Under the pieces are notes generated by a model. It made no database searches and was not told where the DNA came from. It saw nothing but the letters and a program-made list of their open reading frames with translations. The position numbers and the translations under genes were made by a program. Shown one piece after another: positions 7,647-15,736 of a stretch of 64,000 nt of DNA; positions within the stretch are counted from its first letter, which is position 1, and every line of letters begins with the position of its first letter. The stretch spans positions 124,001 through 188,000 of the forward strand of contig NZ_JAGYWA010000006.1 of assembly GCF_018383905.1 (NCBI RefSeq), given 5' to 3'. The stretch is from Flavobacterium branchiicola (GTDB lineage: Bacteria > Bacteroidota > Bacteroidia > Flavobacteriales > Flavobacteriaceae).

Positions 7647-8720
7647 ATGAAAAACATAAGTATTGAAAACGAGGAAATGTCGTTAAAAGAATTAATACAA
7701 AAAGCAAAGCAATGGTATGCATATTTGCTTTCTAAATGGAAAGTAATTGTATTGTCTTCTATAATTGGAGCTGGAGTTGTTTTAGCTTATTCATTTATTA
7801 AAAAACCTATTTACACAGCAACATTAACATTTGCTGTAGAAGATGAAAAAGGATCTGGAGGTCTAGGTGGAGCCTTAGGCTTAGCTAGTTCTTTTGGATT
7901 GGATTTAGGAGGTAGTGGAGGAGGAATTTTTGCAGGTTCAAATTTAACTGAACTTTTTAAATCTCGAACAATGGTACAAAAAACTCTGTTGTCTCCAGTG
8001 AATGTAAATGGTAAAGTTATTTCTCTTGCAGAAATGTATATTCAGAATAATGACTGGAGAAAAAAATGGTCTGATAAGCCAAAAATTACTTCAATTAAGT
8101 TTCTGCCAAATGCTGATCAAAAAAAATTTACAAGAGAACACGATAGTATTTTAGGAGTAATTTATACTGATTTGTCTAAATCAGATTTAATGGTTAATCA
8201 AAAAGATAAAAAAGTATCAATAATTACTATGGATGTTTCTTCAAAAAATGAATTATTTGCCAAGTATTTTTGCGAAGCTTTGGCTGTACAGGTTGGAAAG
8301 TTCTATGTGGAAACAAAAAGTAAAAAGGCAAGAATCAATATGTTAATATTAGAAAGACAAGTTGATTCTATTAGAGGCGAACTTAATGGAGCGATTACAG
8401 GAGTTGCTGTTGCAAATGATAACACTTTTAATTTAAATCCAGCTTTAAATGTTCGTAGGGCACCTTCTGTTAGAAGACAAGTAGATGTTCAAGCTAATAC
8501 AGCAATATTAACTGAATTGGTAAAACAAGCTGAATTAGCTAAAGTAACTCTACGTAAAGAGACTCCTTTAATTCAGGTAATTGACAGACCCATTTTGCCT
8601 CTGAAAAAGGAAAGAGTTGGAAAAATTAAAGCTGTATTTTTGGGTCTATTTTTAGGAACATTTTTGTCATTATTTGTTTTAATAATAAAGAGAGTAGCAA
8701 AACAGTTGAATTCGTTGTAA
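7647..8720 (+). CDS. Wzz/Wzc-type chain-length protein without kinase domain
   Basis: An inner-membrane polysaccharide co-polymerase. The Wzz domain begins ELIQKAKQWYAYLLSKWKVI, with a first membrane helix VIVLSSIIGAGVVLAYSF (about residues 33-50) and then PIYTATLTFAVEDEKG. The periplasmic part is helical, and a second helix near the C terminus (AVFLGLFLGTFLSLFVLII) follows the proline-rich PILPLKKER motif. The protein stops there at 357 aa. The cytoplasmic BY-kinase with Walker motifs found in Wzc (over 700 aa) is absent and no separate Wze-like kinase is in the window. It is directly downstream of wza, the usual pairing. Confidence 0.88.
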   Translation: MKNISIENEEMSLKELIQKAKQWYAYLLSKWKVIVLSSIIGAGVVLAYSFIKKPIYTATLTFAVEDEKGSGGLGGALGLASSFGLDLGGSGGGIFAGSNLTELFKSRTMVQKTLLSPVNVNGKVISLAEMYIQNNDWRKKWSDKPKITSIKFLPNADQKKFTREHDSILGVIYTDLSKSDLMVNQKDKKVSIITMDVSSKNELFAKYFCEALAVQVGKFYVETKSKKARINMLILERQVDSIRGELNGAITGVAVANDNTFNLNPALNVRRAPSVRRQVDVQANTAILTELVKQAELAKVTLRKETPLIQVIDRPILPLKKERVGKIKAVFLGLFLGTFLSLFVLIIKRVAKQLNSL

Positions 8721-8780
8721 AAGTTTAATTTATAATTATTATTACCTAAAAAGAAAGTGATATTATATATCTGAAATAAA

Positions 8781-9179
8781 ATGGAGCCATTATTAATTAC
8801 TTTGCCAAAAATACAGGATCCAAGAGGAAATTTATCTTTTTTTGAAAATCTAGAACAATTACCATTCGAAATCAAAAGAACTTATTGGATTTACGATGTA
8901 CCTGGAGGAGAAATGAGAGGAGGACATGCTTTTAAAGAACAGCAGGAGTTTATTATTGCTCTTTCTGGCAGCTTTGATGTTGTTTTGAATGATGGAGAAA
9001 GAGAATTGAAATTTCAGTTAAATAGATCTTACTATGGTTTATATATACCTAAAATGTATTGGCGTAGTTTAGAGAATTTTTCCACTAATTCTCTAGCATT
9101 AATTGTTTCTGATGAATTTTATAATGAGGAAGATTACATTAGAGACTTTGATAAATATAAATTGTTGAAAAATGAGTAA
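8781..9179 (+). CDS. FdtA/QdtA-like dTDP-6-deoxyhexose 3,4-ketoisomerase (copy 1)
   Basis: A small cupin of the WxcM/FdtA family that moves the keto group of dTDP-4-keto-6-deoxyglucose from C4 to C3. Visible family motifs are PKIQDPRGNLSFFEN, RTYWIYDVPGGEMRGGHAFKEQQEFIIALSGSFDVVL and YGLYIPKMYWRSLENFS. In this copy the usual RGAHAHK histidine cluster reads RGGHAFK, with the second His replaced by Phe. Length (132 aa) is normal. It overlaps the next gene, a paralogue, by 8 bp. Whether both are active ketoisomerases with different stereochemistry cannot be read from sequence. Confidence 0.85.
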   Translation: MEPLLITLPKIQDPRGNLSFFENLEQLPFEIKRTYWIYDVPGGEMRGGHAFKEQQEFIIALSGSFDVVLNDGERELKFQLNRSYYGLYIPKMYWRSLENFSTNSLALIVSDEFYNEEDYIRDFDKYKLLKNE

Positions 9180-9582
9180 CGTATTTAATTGCTCTGTGAT
9201 TGAACTGCCTCAAATACAAAATCAATCTGGTAATATAACAGTTTTAGATCATCAGGAGAATTTACTTCCTTTTGAAGTAAAAAGAATATATTATTTATAT
9301 GATGTTCCCGGCGGTGAAAGTCGAGGTGCACATGCACACAAGGAGTTACATCAATTGATTATTGCTGCAAGTGGTAGTTTTAATGTAATATTAGATGATG
9401 GTAAAGTAAAAAGGAGCATTACATTAAATAATCCTAATTATGGCTTGTATGTTCCACCGGGAATTTGGAGAGATTTAGAAAGTTTCTCTTCTGGATCGAT
9501 ATTATTAGTCCTTGCATCTGAAAAGTATAGCGAAAATGATTATCTAAGAAATTATAAAGAATATCTGAAATGGAAATTATAG
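9172..9582 (+). CDS. FdtA/QdtA-like dTDP-6-deoxyhexose 3,4-ketoisomerase (copy 2)
   Basis: Second tandem cupin, 136 aa, clearly paralogous to the preceding protein (DVPGGESRGAHAHKELHQLIIAASGSFNVIL; YGLYVPPGIWRDLESFSSGS). This copy keeps the full RGAHAHK cluster and is the more likely catalytic ketoisomerase. The product dTDP-3-keto-6-deoxyhexose is the substrate of the FdtB-like transaminase at 11923. Start ATG overlaps the end of copy 1; its own 3' end overlaps the next gene by 13 bp, so translation is probably coupled. Confidence 0.88.
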   Translation: MSNVFNCSVIELPQIQNQSGNITVLDHQENLLPFEVKRIYYLYDVPGGESRGAHAHKELHQLIIAASGSFNVILDDGKVKRSITLNNPNYGLYVPPGIWRDLESFSSGSILLVLASEKYSENDYLRNYKEYLKWKL

Positions 9583-10505
9583 AAGTTGATTCAGTTTACT
9601 ATGATAATGTCTTGCTGAAAAAATATCATACGTTTAATTCTGGGGACTTTAATCGATTAAATGAAGATAAATGTGAAAAGGTTTTTTATTTAATTTTCAA
9701 AGATACGAAGATAAGACTTGGAATTATTCTTGGGTTAAGAGATGGAATTTTGCTTTCTCCTTTTTCAGCCCCTTTTGGAGGATTTCAATTAGCTAATGAT
9801 GATATTGGGCTTAACCAAATTGATTCAGCTGTTAAAGTATTGGAAGAGTGGAGTAGAGCAAATGATTTTAAAGGAATTAAAATTGTTTTACCACCACTTT
9901 TTTATAATAATAATTTTATTACAAAGCAGCAAAGCTCTCTGTTCAGAGCTAACTTTGAACAGATAAATTTAGACGTAAATTATCAATTTTCGACAGATAA
10001 AGTTGTTGAAGATTATATGTCTAAAATTTGGTACAATGCTAAGAAAAATTTGAAAAGAAGCTTGAAATTTGACCTGTCTTTTGAAAAATTAGAAGAAAAA
10101 GATTGTCATATTGCCTATGATATAATTGCAGATAATCGAAAGCAACGAGGTTTTCCTCTTAGAATGTCATGGGAATTAGTGCAAAAGACAACCTCGGTAA
10201 TACAAGGTGATTTCTTTTTGGTCAAAAAAGAAGATATTGCCATTGCATCTGCAATTGTATTCCATGTTAGTGAAGGGATAGTTCAAGTTATATATTGGGG
10301 GGATTTGCCTTTATATTCAGAATGTAAAACAATGAATTTTTTATCTCATGAAATTTTTAAATATTATGAAAGTGTTGGTATAAACATTGTCGATATAGGG
10401 CCGTCAACGGAGAATTCTATTCCAAATCACGGTTTATGTGAATTTAAAGAAAGTATAGGATGTGATTTAAGTCTTAAAGCTACTTTTTTAAAAAAAATTC
10501 AATAG
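9570..10505 (+). CDS. FemAB/GNAT-fold acyl- or aminoacyltransferase-like protein
   Basis: A 311-aa protein with a FemAB-like double GNAT organisation. The N-terminal part (1-140) includes IRLGIILGLRDGILLSPFSAPFGGFQ. The C-terminal half (about 150-305) has YNAKKNLKRSLK, ADNRKQRGFPLRMSW and AIASAIVFHVSEGIVQVIYWGDL, ending in a DIGPSTENSIPNHGLCEFKES motif. Relatives in polysaccharide loci are annotated as FemAB-family or GNAT proteins and may attach an acyl or aminoacyl group to an amino sugar. It overlaps the FdtA-like gene by 13 bp and abuts the DegT-like gene, so it probably acts on the same aminodeoxy sugar. The specific reaction is unknown. A G6 run at 10297-10302 is notable in this AT-rich background. 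Confidence 0.65.
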   Translation: MEIIEVDSVYYDNVLLKKYHTFNSGDFNRLNEDKCEKVFYLIFKDTKIRLGIILGLRDGILLSPFSAPFGGFQLANDDIGLNQIDSAVKVLEEWSRANDFKGIKIVLPPLFYNNNFITKQQSSLFRANFEQINLDVNYQFSTDKVVEDYMSKIWYNAKKNLKRSLKFDLSFEKLEEKDCHIAYDIIADNRKQRGFPLRMSWELVQKTTSVIQGDFFLVKKEDIAIASAIVFHVSEGIVQVIYWGDLPLYSECKTMNFLSHEIFKYYESVGINIVDIGPSTENSIPNHGLCEFKESIGCDLSLKATFLKKIQ

Positions 10506-11423
10506 ATGTTTATATATAATCCAGACCCTTTTTTACTTCCTTCATTTAGAATTAGCCCGTTTAAAACTGAGTTTATCGAGCATAATAATGATTTGCAAGA
10601 ATCTAATTATGACAAAGTATATTTTGACAATAAATTTGGTAATAATTGGCAATATACTTTAAATGGGCGTGAAGCGATTAAATTGGCACTCAATCATTAT
10701 AAACTTGATAGAACTGATTTAGTAACAATTTTAACTACATCAAATAATTTTTATATTAGTTCATGTGTTACAAAAGAAATAGAACAAATTTGTAGATGGA
10801 ATCGTGAGATTACTGCAGAGACTAAAGTAATATTTGTTAATCATGAGTTCGGATATCCATTTCAAGAAATGGAAGATCTAAAAAAAATGAACATACCAAT
10901 TATCGAAGATTGTTGTACTACTTTTTTTAGTCAAGATAAAAATGATAAAATTGGAAAATATGGTGATTTTTCAATTTATAGTTTTCCGAAATTCTTTCCA
11001 ATTCAAATAGGTGGGTTGATTGTTAAAAATGTTGATGATTTTAATAATAGATCTTCTTTAATAACTTTCGAAGAAGAAAGATATATCAAAAATGTTTTGT
11101 CGGACAGCTTGCAAAATGAACAGAAACTTTTGCTGCAAAGAAAAGAAAATTTTGAATTTGCATTTTCTCAATTATCTGAATTAGGATTCACTTTGAGATT
11201 TGAGACAAAAGAAAAAATTGTTCCATCGGTATTACTCTTGAATAACAATAATATAATTAAAGATTTGAGCTCAGCTAAAGAATACTTATTTAAGCATGGA
11301 ATTCAATGTAGTGTTTTTTATGGTGAAGATGCTTTTTTTATTCCGAACCATCAAAATCTAAGTCGAGCTGAGATGATTTATATTAGCGAATGTATTAAAA
11401 ATTACATCAAAATAAATTTATAA
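10506..11423 (+). CDS. Divergent, short DegT/DnrJ/EryC1-like PLP enzyme
   Basis: A 305-aa protein, 50-70 residues shorter than normal sugar transaminases. The PLP core is recognisable: IPIIEDCCTTF supplies the cofactor-pairing aspartate (about D135) and SIYSFPKFFPIQIGG the Schiff-base lysine (about K162). The N-terminal region that normally contains the NSGTxALxLAL substrate loop is replaced by YTLNGREAIKLALNHY, and the TFVATANAI-type segment is poorly conserved. It may be an active transaminase with another acceptor or a non-canonical PLP enzyme. It begins at the base after the FemAB-like stop and is followed at once by an acyltransferase gene. Confidence 0.65.
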   Translation: MFIYNPDPFLLPSFRISPFKTEFIEHNNDLQESNYDKVYFDNKFGNNWQYTLNGREAIKLALNHYKLDRTDLVTILTTSNNFYISSCVTKEIEQICRWNREITAETKVIFVNHEFGYPFQEMEDLKKMNIPIIEDCCTTFFSQDKNDKIGKYGDFSIYSFPKFFPIQIGGLIVKNVDDFNNRSSLITFEEERYIKNVLSDSLQNEQKLLLQRKENFEFAFSQLSELGFTLRFETKEKIVPSVLLLNNNNIIKDLSSAKEYLFKHGIQCSVFYGEDAFFIPNHQNLSRAEMIYISECIKNYIKINL

Positions 11424-11930
11424 ATGATAACTTCTAATATTAATCTTGGTAAAGAGGTTTACATAGAAAAGGATTCTAATGTAAATAATGTATGTATTGG
11501 TGATTATACTAAAATAGCAAGTAATGTAAGACTTTTTGGTTCTGCAGAGAATATATTAGAAGTTGGTAGAAATTGTTACTTTGGAATTAACTCGATAGTT
11601 GAGGGGTTTAATGCGAAAGTAAAAATTGGGAATTATGTTAGCTTCGCACAAAATGTAAATTTGATGTCAGGTTCTGGACCAAATGCATCACAAATGCTTC
11701 AGCGTATATTTCCAATAGTTAAAGGGGAAGTAATAATAGGTGATCATTCTTGGATAGGAGCAAGTGTCATTATTATGCCTAATGTAATTCTAGGTAAATT
11801 TTGTGTTGTTGCTGCAAATAGTTTTGTAAATAGTTCTTTTTCGGATTATTCAATTATAGGAGGAACTCCAGCGAGATTAATTAGAAAGTTAACGCAAAGT
11901 GAAATAAAAAATATAGAAAATAATGATTAA
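11424..11930 (+). CDS. Left-handed beta-helix (hexapeptide) acyltransferase
   Basis: A 168-aa trimeric-type acetyltransferase with repeated hexapeptides (CIGDYTKIASNVRLFGSAENI, VKIGNYVSFAQNVNLMSGSG, VIIGDHSWIGASVIIMPNVILG) and the C-terminal IIGGTPARLIRKLT tail of the WbbJ/LacA-like group. It abuts the DegT-like gene and overlaps the FdtB-like gene by 8 bp. The natural role is N-acetylation of the 3-amino group made by FdtB to give dTDP-Fuc3NAc or dTDP-Qui3NAc, as FdtC/QdtC do. That is context-based; the fold itself is clear. Confidence 0.85.
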   Translation: MITSNINLGKEVYIEKDSNVNNVCIGDYTKIASNVRLFGSAENILEVGRNCYFGINSIVEGFNAKVKIGNYVSFAQNVNLMSGSGPNASQMLQRIFPIVKGEVIIGDHSWIGASVIIMPNVILGKFCVVAANSFVNSSFSDYSIIGGTPARLIRKLTQSEIKNIENND

Positions 11931-13020
11931 ATTTTTAGATCTTCAAAAGATTAATGAACAATATGCTTCAGAACTAAAAAAGGCAGCATCTGAAGTAATT
12001 GATTCAGGTTGGTTCTTATTGGGCGATAAATTAAAAACTTTTGAACAGAAACTGGCTTCATATATAAAAGTTGAGAATGCGATAGGTGTTGCTAATGGGC
12101 TAGATGCTTTAAGGTTAATTTTTAAAGGATATATTGAGTTAGGTATTTTGAAAGAGGGAGATGAAGTAATTGTTCCGGCAAATACTTACATTGCATCACT
12201 ACTTGCCATTACTGACAATGGCTTGGTGCCAATTTTAGCGGAGCCTGATTTAGAAACATTTAATTTAGATATTAGCAAACTAGAATCAAAAGTAACATCT
12301 AGAACCAAAGCCATTATGATTGTGCATTTATATGGTAGAGTTTGCTGGAGTTTAGAATTAGAAAGTTTTGCCAAAAAGTATAATTTAAAAGTTATAGAAG
12401 ATAACGCACAAGCTATAGGCGCAACTTGGAATGGAATAAAGACTGGTAATTTAGGTGATGCTGCAGGTTTTAGTTTTTATCCAGGTAAAAATCTTGGTGC
12501 TTTAGGTGATTCGGGAGCTGTAACTACGAAAAATCCTGAATTGGCAAATATTGTCAGAGCAATTGCAAACTATGGGTCTTTAGAAAAATATGTTAATAAT
12601 TATCAAGGACTAAATAGTAGGATGGATGAAATTCAAGCTGCTTTTTTAAGTGTTAAATTTGACTATATTGATAAAGAAAATAATCGCCGTAAGGAGATAG
12701 CAGATTATTATATTTCAAATATTAAGAACAGTAAAATTATTGTTCCTACCATTATTAATTCTGATGAACATGTTTGGCATCTTTTCGTAATACGTTCAAA
12801 TGAAAGAGATGATTTAAAGAAGTATCTAGAACAAAATCAGATACAAACATTGATACATTATCCAATTCCTCCTCATAAACAAAAATGTTATACATTTTTG
12901 AATAATCTTTCGATGCCAATTACAGAAAAGATTCATGAAGAAGTTTTAAGCTTGCCAATAAGTCCGGTTATGACTAATGAAGAGATTAAAAGAGTTGTTG
13001 ATGTTATAAATTTTTATTGA
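11923..13020 (+). CDS. fdtB: FdtB/QdtB-like dTDP-3-keto-6-deoxyhexose transaminase
   Basis: A PLP-dependent DegT/DnrJ/EryC1/StrS transaminase of 365 aa, normal length. Motifs include FLDLQKINEQYASEL, GWFLLGDKLKTFEQKLASYI, GVANGLDALRLIF, VPANTYIASLLAI, VIEDNAQAIGATWNG (cofactor Asp about 160) and FSFYPGKNLGALGDSGAV with the Schiff-base lysine (about 189). The ANGLDALRL and PGKNLGALGD forms are typical of enzymes making dTDP-Fuc3N or Qui3N. Tandem FdtA-like cupins upstream and an acyltransferase next door support this pathway. Only the configuration at C4 (Fuc3N or Qui3N) is open. Confidence 0.88.
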   Translation: MIKFLDLQKINEQYASELKKAASEVIDSGWFLLGDKLKTFEQKLASYIKVENAIGVANGLDALRLIFKGYIELGILKEGDEVIVPANTYIASLLAITDNGLVPILAEPDLETFNLDISKLESKVTSRTKAIMIVHLYGRVCWSLELESFAKKYNLKVIEDNAQAIGATWNGIKTGNLGDAAGFSFYPGKNLGALGDSGAVTTKNPELANIVRAIANYGSLEKYVNNYQGLNSRMDEIQAAFLSVKFDYIDKENNRRKEIADYYISNIKNSKIIVPTIINSDEHVWHLFVIRSNERDDLKKYLEQNQIQTLIHYPIPPHKQKCYTFLNNLSMPITEKIHEEVLSLPISPVMTNEEIKRVVDVINFY

Positions 13021-13021
13021 T

Positions 13022-14248
13022 TTGCAGTTAATTAAGACTTCCTTATATTCAGCAATTACTACATTTATTCGCATTGCATCAGGTTTTATTGCAAACAAGG
13101 TTGTTGCAATGTTTACTGGTCCTGCAGGTGTTGCTATAATTTTAACAGTTTCTAATGGAGCGATTAATACAGGTGTTGTAAAATATACTGCGGAATATGA
13201 TGGTAATGAGTTCAAACAAAAAAAATTATTGAGCACAGCTTTAAAAATCTCAATTGCTTGTTCTATTTTTTTTGGTTTATGGTTGTTGTTATTCGCTAAT
13301 TATTTTTCTGAACTTATATTAAAAACATCTATTTATGAGAATGCGATTAGAGTTTTAGGACTAACAATTATATTTTATTCTTTAAATAGTCTTTTAATTT
13401 CAATTATTAATGGTAAACGACAAATAAAGCAATATACAATTGTAAATACTTTAGGAAGTGTAATAGGTTTAATCTTTACAGTTGTATTAGTTTATTTTTA
13501 TAAAACAGAGGGAGCGCTATATTCAATAGTGCTATCGCAATCAGTAATTTTTTTTGTAACTGTATTTTTTGTTTTTAAAAGTGATTGGTTTAGTTGGAAT
13601 TATTTTAAAAGACCTTTTAGCACTGAATTAGCAAAGAAACTTGGAGGGTTTAGCATGATGGCATTAGTGTCTGTATTTACAGCACCAGTTGTTCAAATTT
13701 TACTTCGTAATATGGTTATTTCGAAAGTAAATTTAGATGCAGCAGGCTACTGGCAAGGAATGATGAAAGTGTCAGATGGTTATCTATTGCTAATTACAAC
13801 AGCCTTGAGCACATATTATTTGCCAAAACTATCATCTCTTAAAAATGATAAAGATATAAGGGCAGAAATGTTTTATGGTTATAAAATAATAATGCCTACT
13901 GTATTTATTGGCTGCGCGGTTATTTATTTGTGCAGATTTCTTGTAATAAAAATATTATATACTGGTAGTTTTTTTGATATGCAGGAACTTTTTTTGTTTC
14001 AACTTATTGGAGATTTTTTTAAGATAGCGGCTTGGCTGATAGCTTATTTAATGCTTGCAAAAGCAATGACTAAATTGTTTATTGTAACAGAAATTGTTTT
14101 TAGCATAATATATCTTATCTTAGGGTATATATGTGTTGATATATTTGGTTTGATTGGAATTACTATAGCATTTGCTATAAATTATTTTATATATTTTGTA
14201 TTTATGGGATGTTATTTCCGTAAGTTAATTTTTTCTAAAAATGAGTAA
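13022..14248 (+). CDS. wzx: Wzx-type O-antigen/lipid III flippase
   Basis: A polytopic MOP-superfamily protein, 408 aa with about 12 predicted helices, resembling the WzxE branch (IKTSLYSAITTFIRIASGFIANKVVAMFTGPAGVAI; GVVKYTAEY; AGYWQGMMKVSDGYLLLITTALSTYYLPKLS). It moves undecaprenyl-PP-linked repeat units across the inner membrane. The start is TTG at 13022: an in-frame stop at 13007 leaves no ATG. It begins 1 bp after the fdtB stop and ends overlapping the GT2 gene by 8 bp. Start codon confidence is moderate, family confidence high. Confidence 0.9.
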   Translation: MQLIKTSLYSAITTFIRIASGFIANKVVAMFTGPAGVAIILTVSNGAINTGVVKYTAEYDGNEFKQKKLLSTALKISIACSIFFGLWLLLFANYFSELILKTSIYENAIRVLGLTIIFYSLNSLLISIINGKRQIKQYTIVNTLGSVIGLIFTVVLVYFYKTEGALYSIVLSQSVIFFVTVFFVFKSDWFSWNYFKRPFSTELAKKLGGFSMMALVSVFTAPVVQILLRNMVISKVNLDAAGYWQGMMKVSDGYLLLITTALSTYYLPKLSSLKNDKDIRAEMFYGYKIIMPTVFIGCAVIYLCRFLVIKILYTGSFFDMQELFLFQLIGDFFKIAAWLIAYLMLAKAMTKLFIVTEIVFSIIYLILGYICVDIFGLIGITIAFAINYFIYFVFMGCYFRKLIFSKNE

Positions 14249-15098
14249 TACTCCTTTAGTATCGGTTCTTACAGCATTGTATAACCATGAGAAATATGTT
14301 AAAGAAGCGCTTGATAGTGTTTTAAAAGAAGATTATACAAACAAAGAGCTCATTATTATTAATGATGGTTCTTCAGATAACTCGGAGGAAATTGTTAAAA
14401 GATGGATAAAGGAAAATGAACATTTAGTTTCTGTAGAGTATTATTTTAGACCCAATAAAGGAGTTTGCGAAACAGCAAATGAATTAGTTGCGAAAGCAAG
14501 AGGGAAGTACATTGTTTGGCTGCCAAGTGATGATGTTCTTTATGGAAATACTATTTCTGAAAGAGTTCGTCTCTTAGAGCAAAATGAAGAGAAAGGAAAA
14601 TTAGTTTTAGTAAGTGACGCTAAAGTAATTAATTCTGAAGGAGAAATTATACTAAACAGTACCATGACTGAGTATAATAGAGGAAATAAGGAAAAATATA
14701 AATATGACGAAGGCATCATTGAAGAAGTCTTAATGAATCCTTCAATCTCTGGTGCGGTTTTAATGATAAATAAGGCATTGTACAATATTATTGGTGTATA
14801 TCCTAAGGATATTAATGCCGAGGATTGGTTTTTCATTCAACGAGCAGCGGCAATAAAATCTATATTATTTCAAGATAAACCAGTGTCTCTTTATAGAGTA
14901 CATGATTATAATACCTCTGGTGCGGCAATACCTTTATTACAGAGAAGAAGGCTAATTGTTAGTATAATTAAAACTTTCTATAGAAATATAAAATGGTTTA
15001 AAGAGAGAAAATATAAGCTTATGTGTATTAAGCAATTTATCAGATATAATTTAATTTATGTAAAGATCAATTTAAGAATTTATAAAATTATAAAGTAA
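14241..15098 (+). CDS. GT2 family glycosyltransferase
   Basis: A 285-aa inverting GT-A transferase. The nucleotide-binding start is PLVSVLTALYNHEKYVKEALDSVL, then IIINDGSSDNSEEI, and the metal-binding DxD-like motif WLPSDDVLY (about residues 94-102). A C-terminal acceptor region contains AEDWFFIQRAAA and VSLYRVHDYNTSG. It overlaps the end of wzx by 8 bp and is followed 5 bp later by an acetyltransferase. The sugar donor cannot be deduced. Confidence 0.88.
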   Translation: MSNTPLVSVLTALYNHEKYVKEALDSVLKEDYTNKELIIINDGSSDNSEEIVKRWIKENEHLVSVEYYFRPNKGVCETANELVAKARGKYIVWLPSDDVLYGNTISERVRLLEQNEEKGKLVLVSDAKVINSEGEIILNSTMTEYNRGNKEKYKYDEGIIEEVLMNPSISGAVLMINKALYNIIGVYPKDINAEDWFFIQRAAAIKSILFQDKPVSLYRVHDYNTSGAAIPLLQRRRLIVSIIKTFYRNIKWFKERKYKLMCIKQFIRYNLIYVKINLRIYKIIK

Positions 15099-15103
15099 TT
15101 TTT

Positions 15104-15736
15104 ATGATAATTAGAAATCTAAAAAGACCACTTCCAGATTTATATAACTATTTAATTGAGAAAATTACTTCGAGAATTTGGAAGTTTTATATTAAAGAGG
15201 TTGGCGATGGATTCCATTTATCTAGCGGTGCTAAAATAAGAGGATGTAAATTTATTAAGATTGGAGATAATTTTCAAACGGGTTCAAATGTTTGGATTGA
15301 AGCAGTTGAAAGACATCTAGAATTTGAATACAATCCTTCAATAGAAATAGGGACATTTGTAAGATTTAGTGATAATGTCCATATTGCATGTACTAACAAG
15401 GTAATAATTGGTAATGGTGTTTTATTGGGAAGTAAAGTACATATTACGGATCATGCACATGGTATTTATAGTGGCGAGAATCAAGATGATCCCCGCATTT
15501 TATCACCAACATTGAGAAGATTACCAAATGATAAAGTCGTGATAATCGGTGATAACGTTTGGCTGGGTGATGGTGTTGTTGTTTTACCTAATGTCAACAT
15601 AGGTAGCGGAAGTATCGTTGGAGCCAATAGTGTTGTTACAAAAGACGTTCCCCAAAATGTTATTGTTGTAGGTAGTCCTGCTACTATTGTAAAAAGATTT
15701 AATGAAAAAACAGAAAAATGGGAGAAAATAGTTTGA
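15104..15736 (+). CDS. Hexapeptide-repeat acyltransferase (WbbJ-like)
   Basis: A 210-aa left-handed beta-helix acyltransferase with coils such as CKFIKIGDNFQTGSNVWIEA, IEIGTFVRFSDNVHIACTNK and VVIIGDNVWLGDGVVVLPNV, the catalytic-type histidine loop HITDHAHGIYSG, and the tail VVGSPATIVKRFNE. The family O-acetylates sugars of surface polysaccharides. It lies between two GT2 genes, overlapping the second by 19 bp, so it probably decorates the same repeat unit. Confidence 0.87.
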   Translation: MIIRNLKRPLPDLYNYLIEKITSRIWKFYIKEVGDGFHLSSGAKIRGCKFIKIGDNFQTGSNVWIEAVERHLEFEYNPSIEIGTFVRFSDNVHIACTNKVIIGNGVLLGSKVHITDHAHGIYSGENQDDPRILSPTLRRLPNDKVVIIGDNVWLGDGVVVLPNVNIGSGSIVGANSVVTKDVPQNVIVVGSPATIVKRFNEKTEKWEKIV

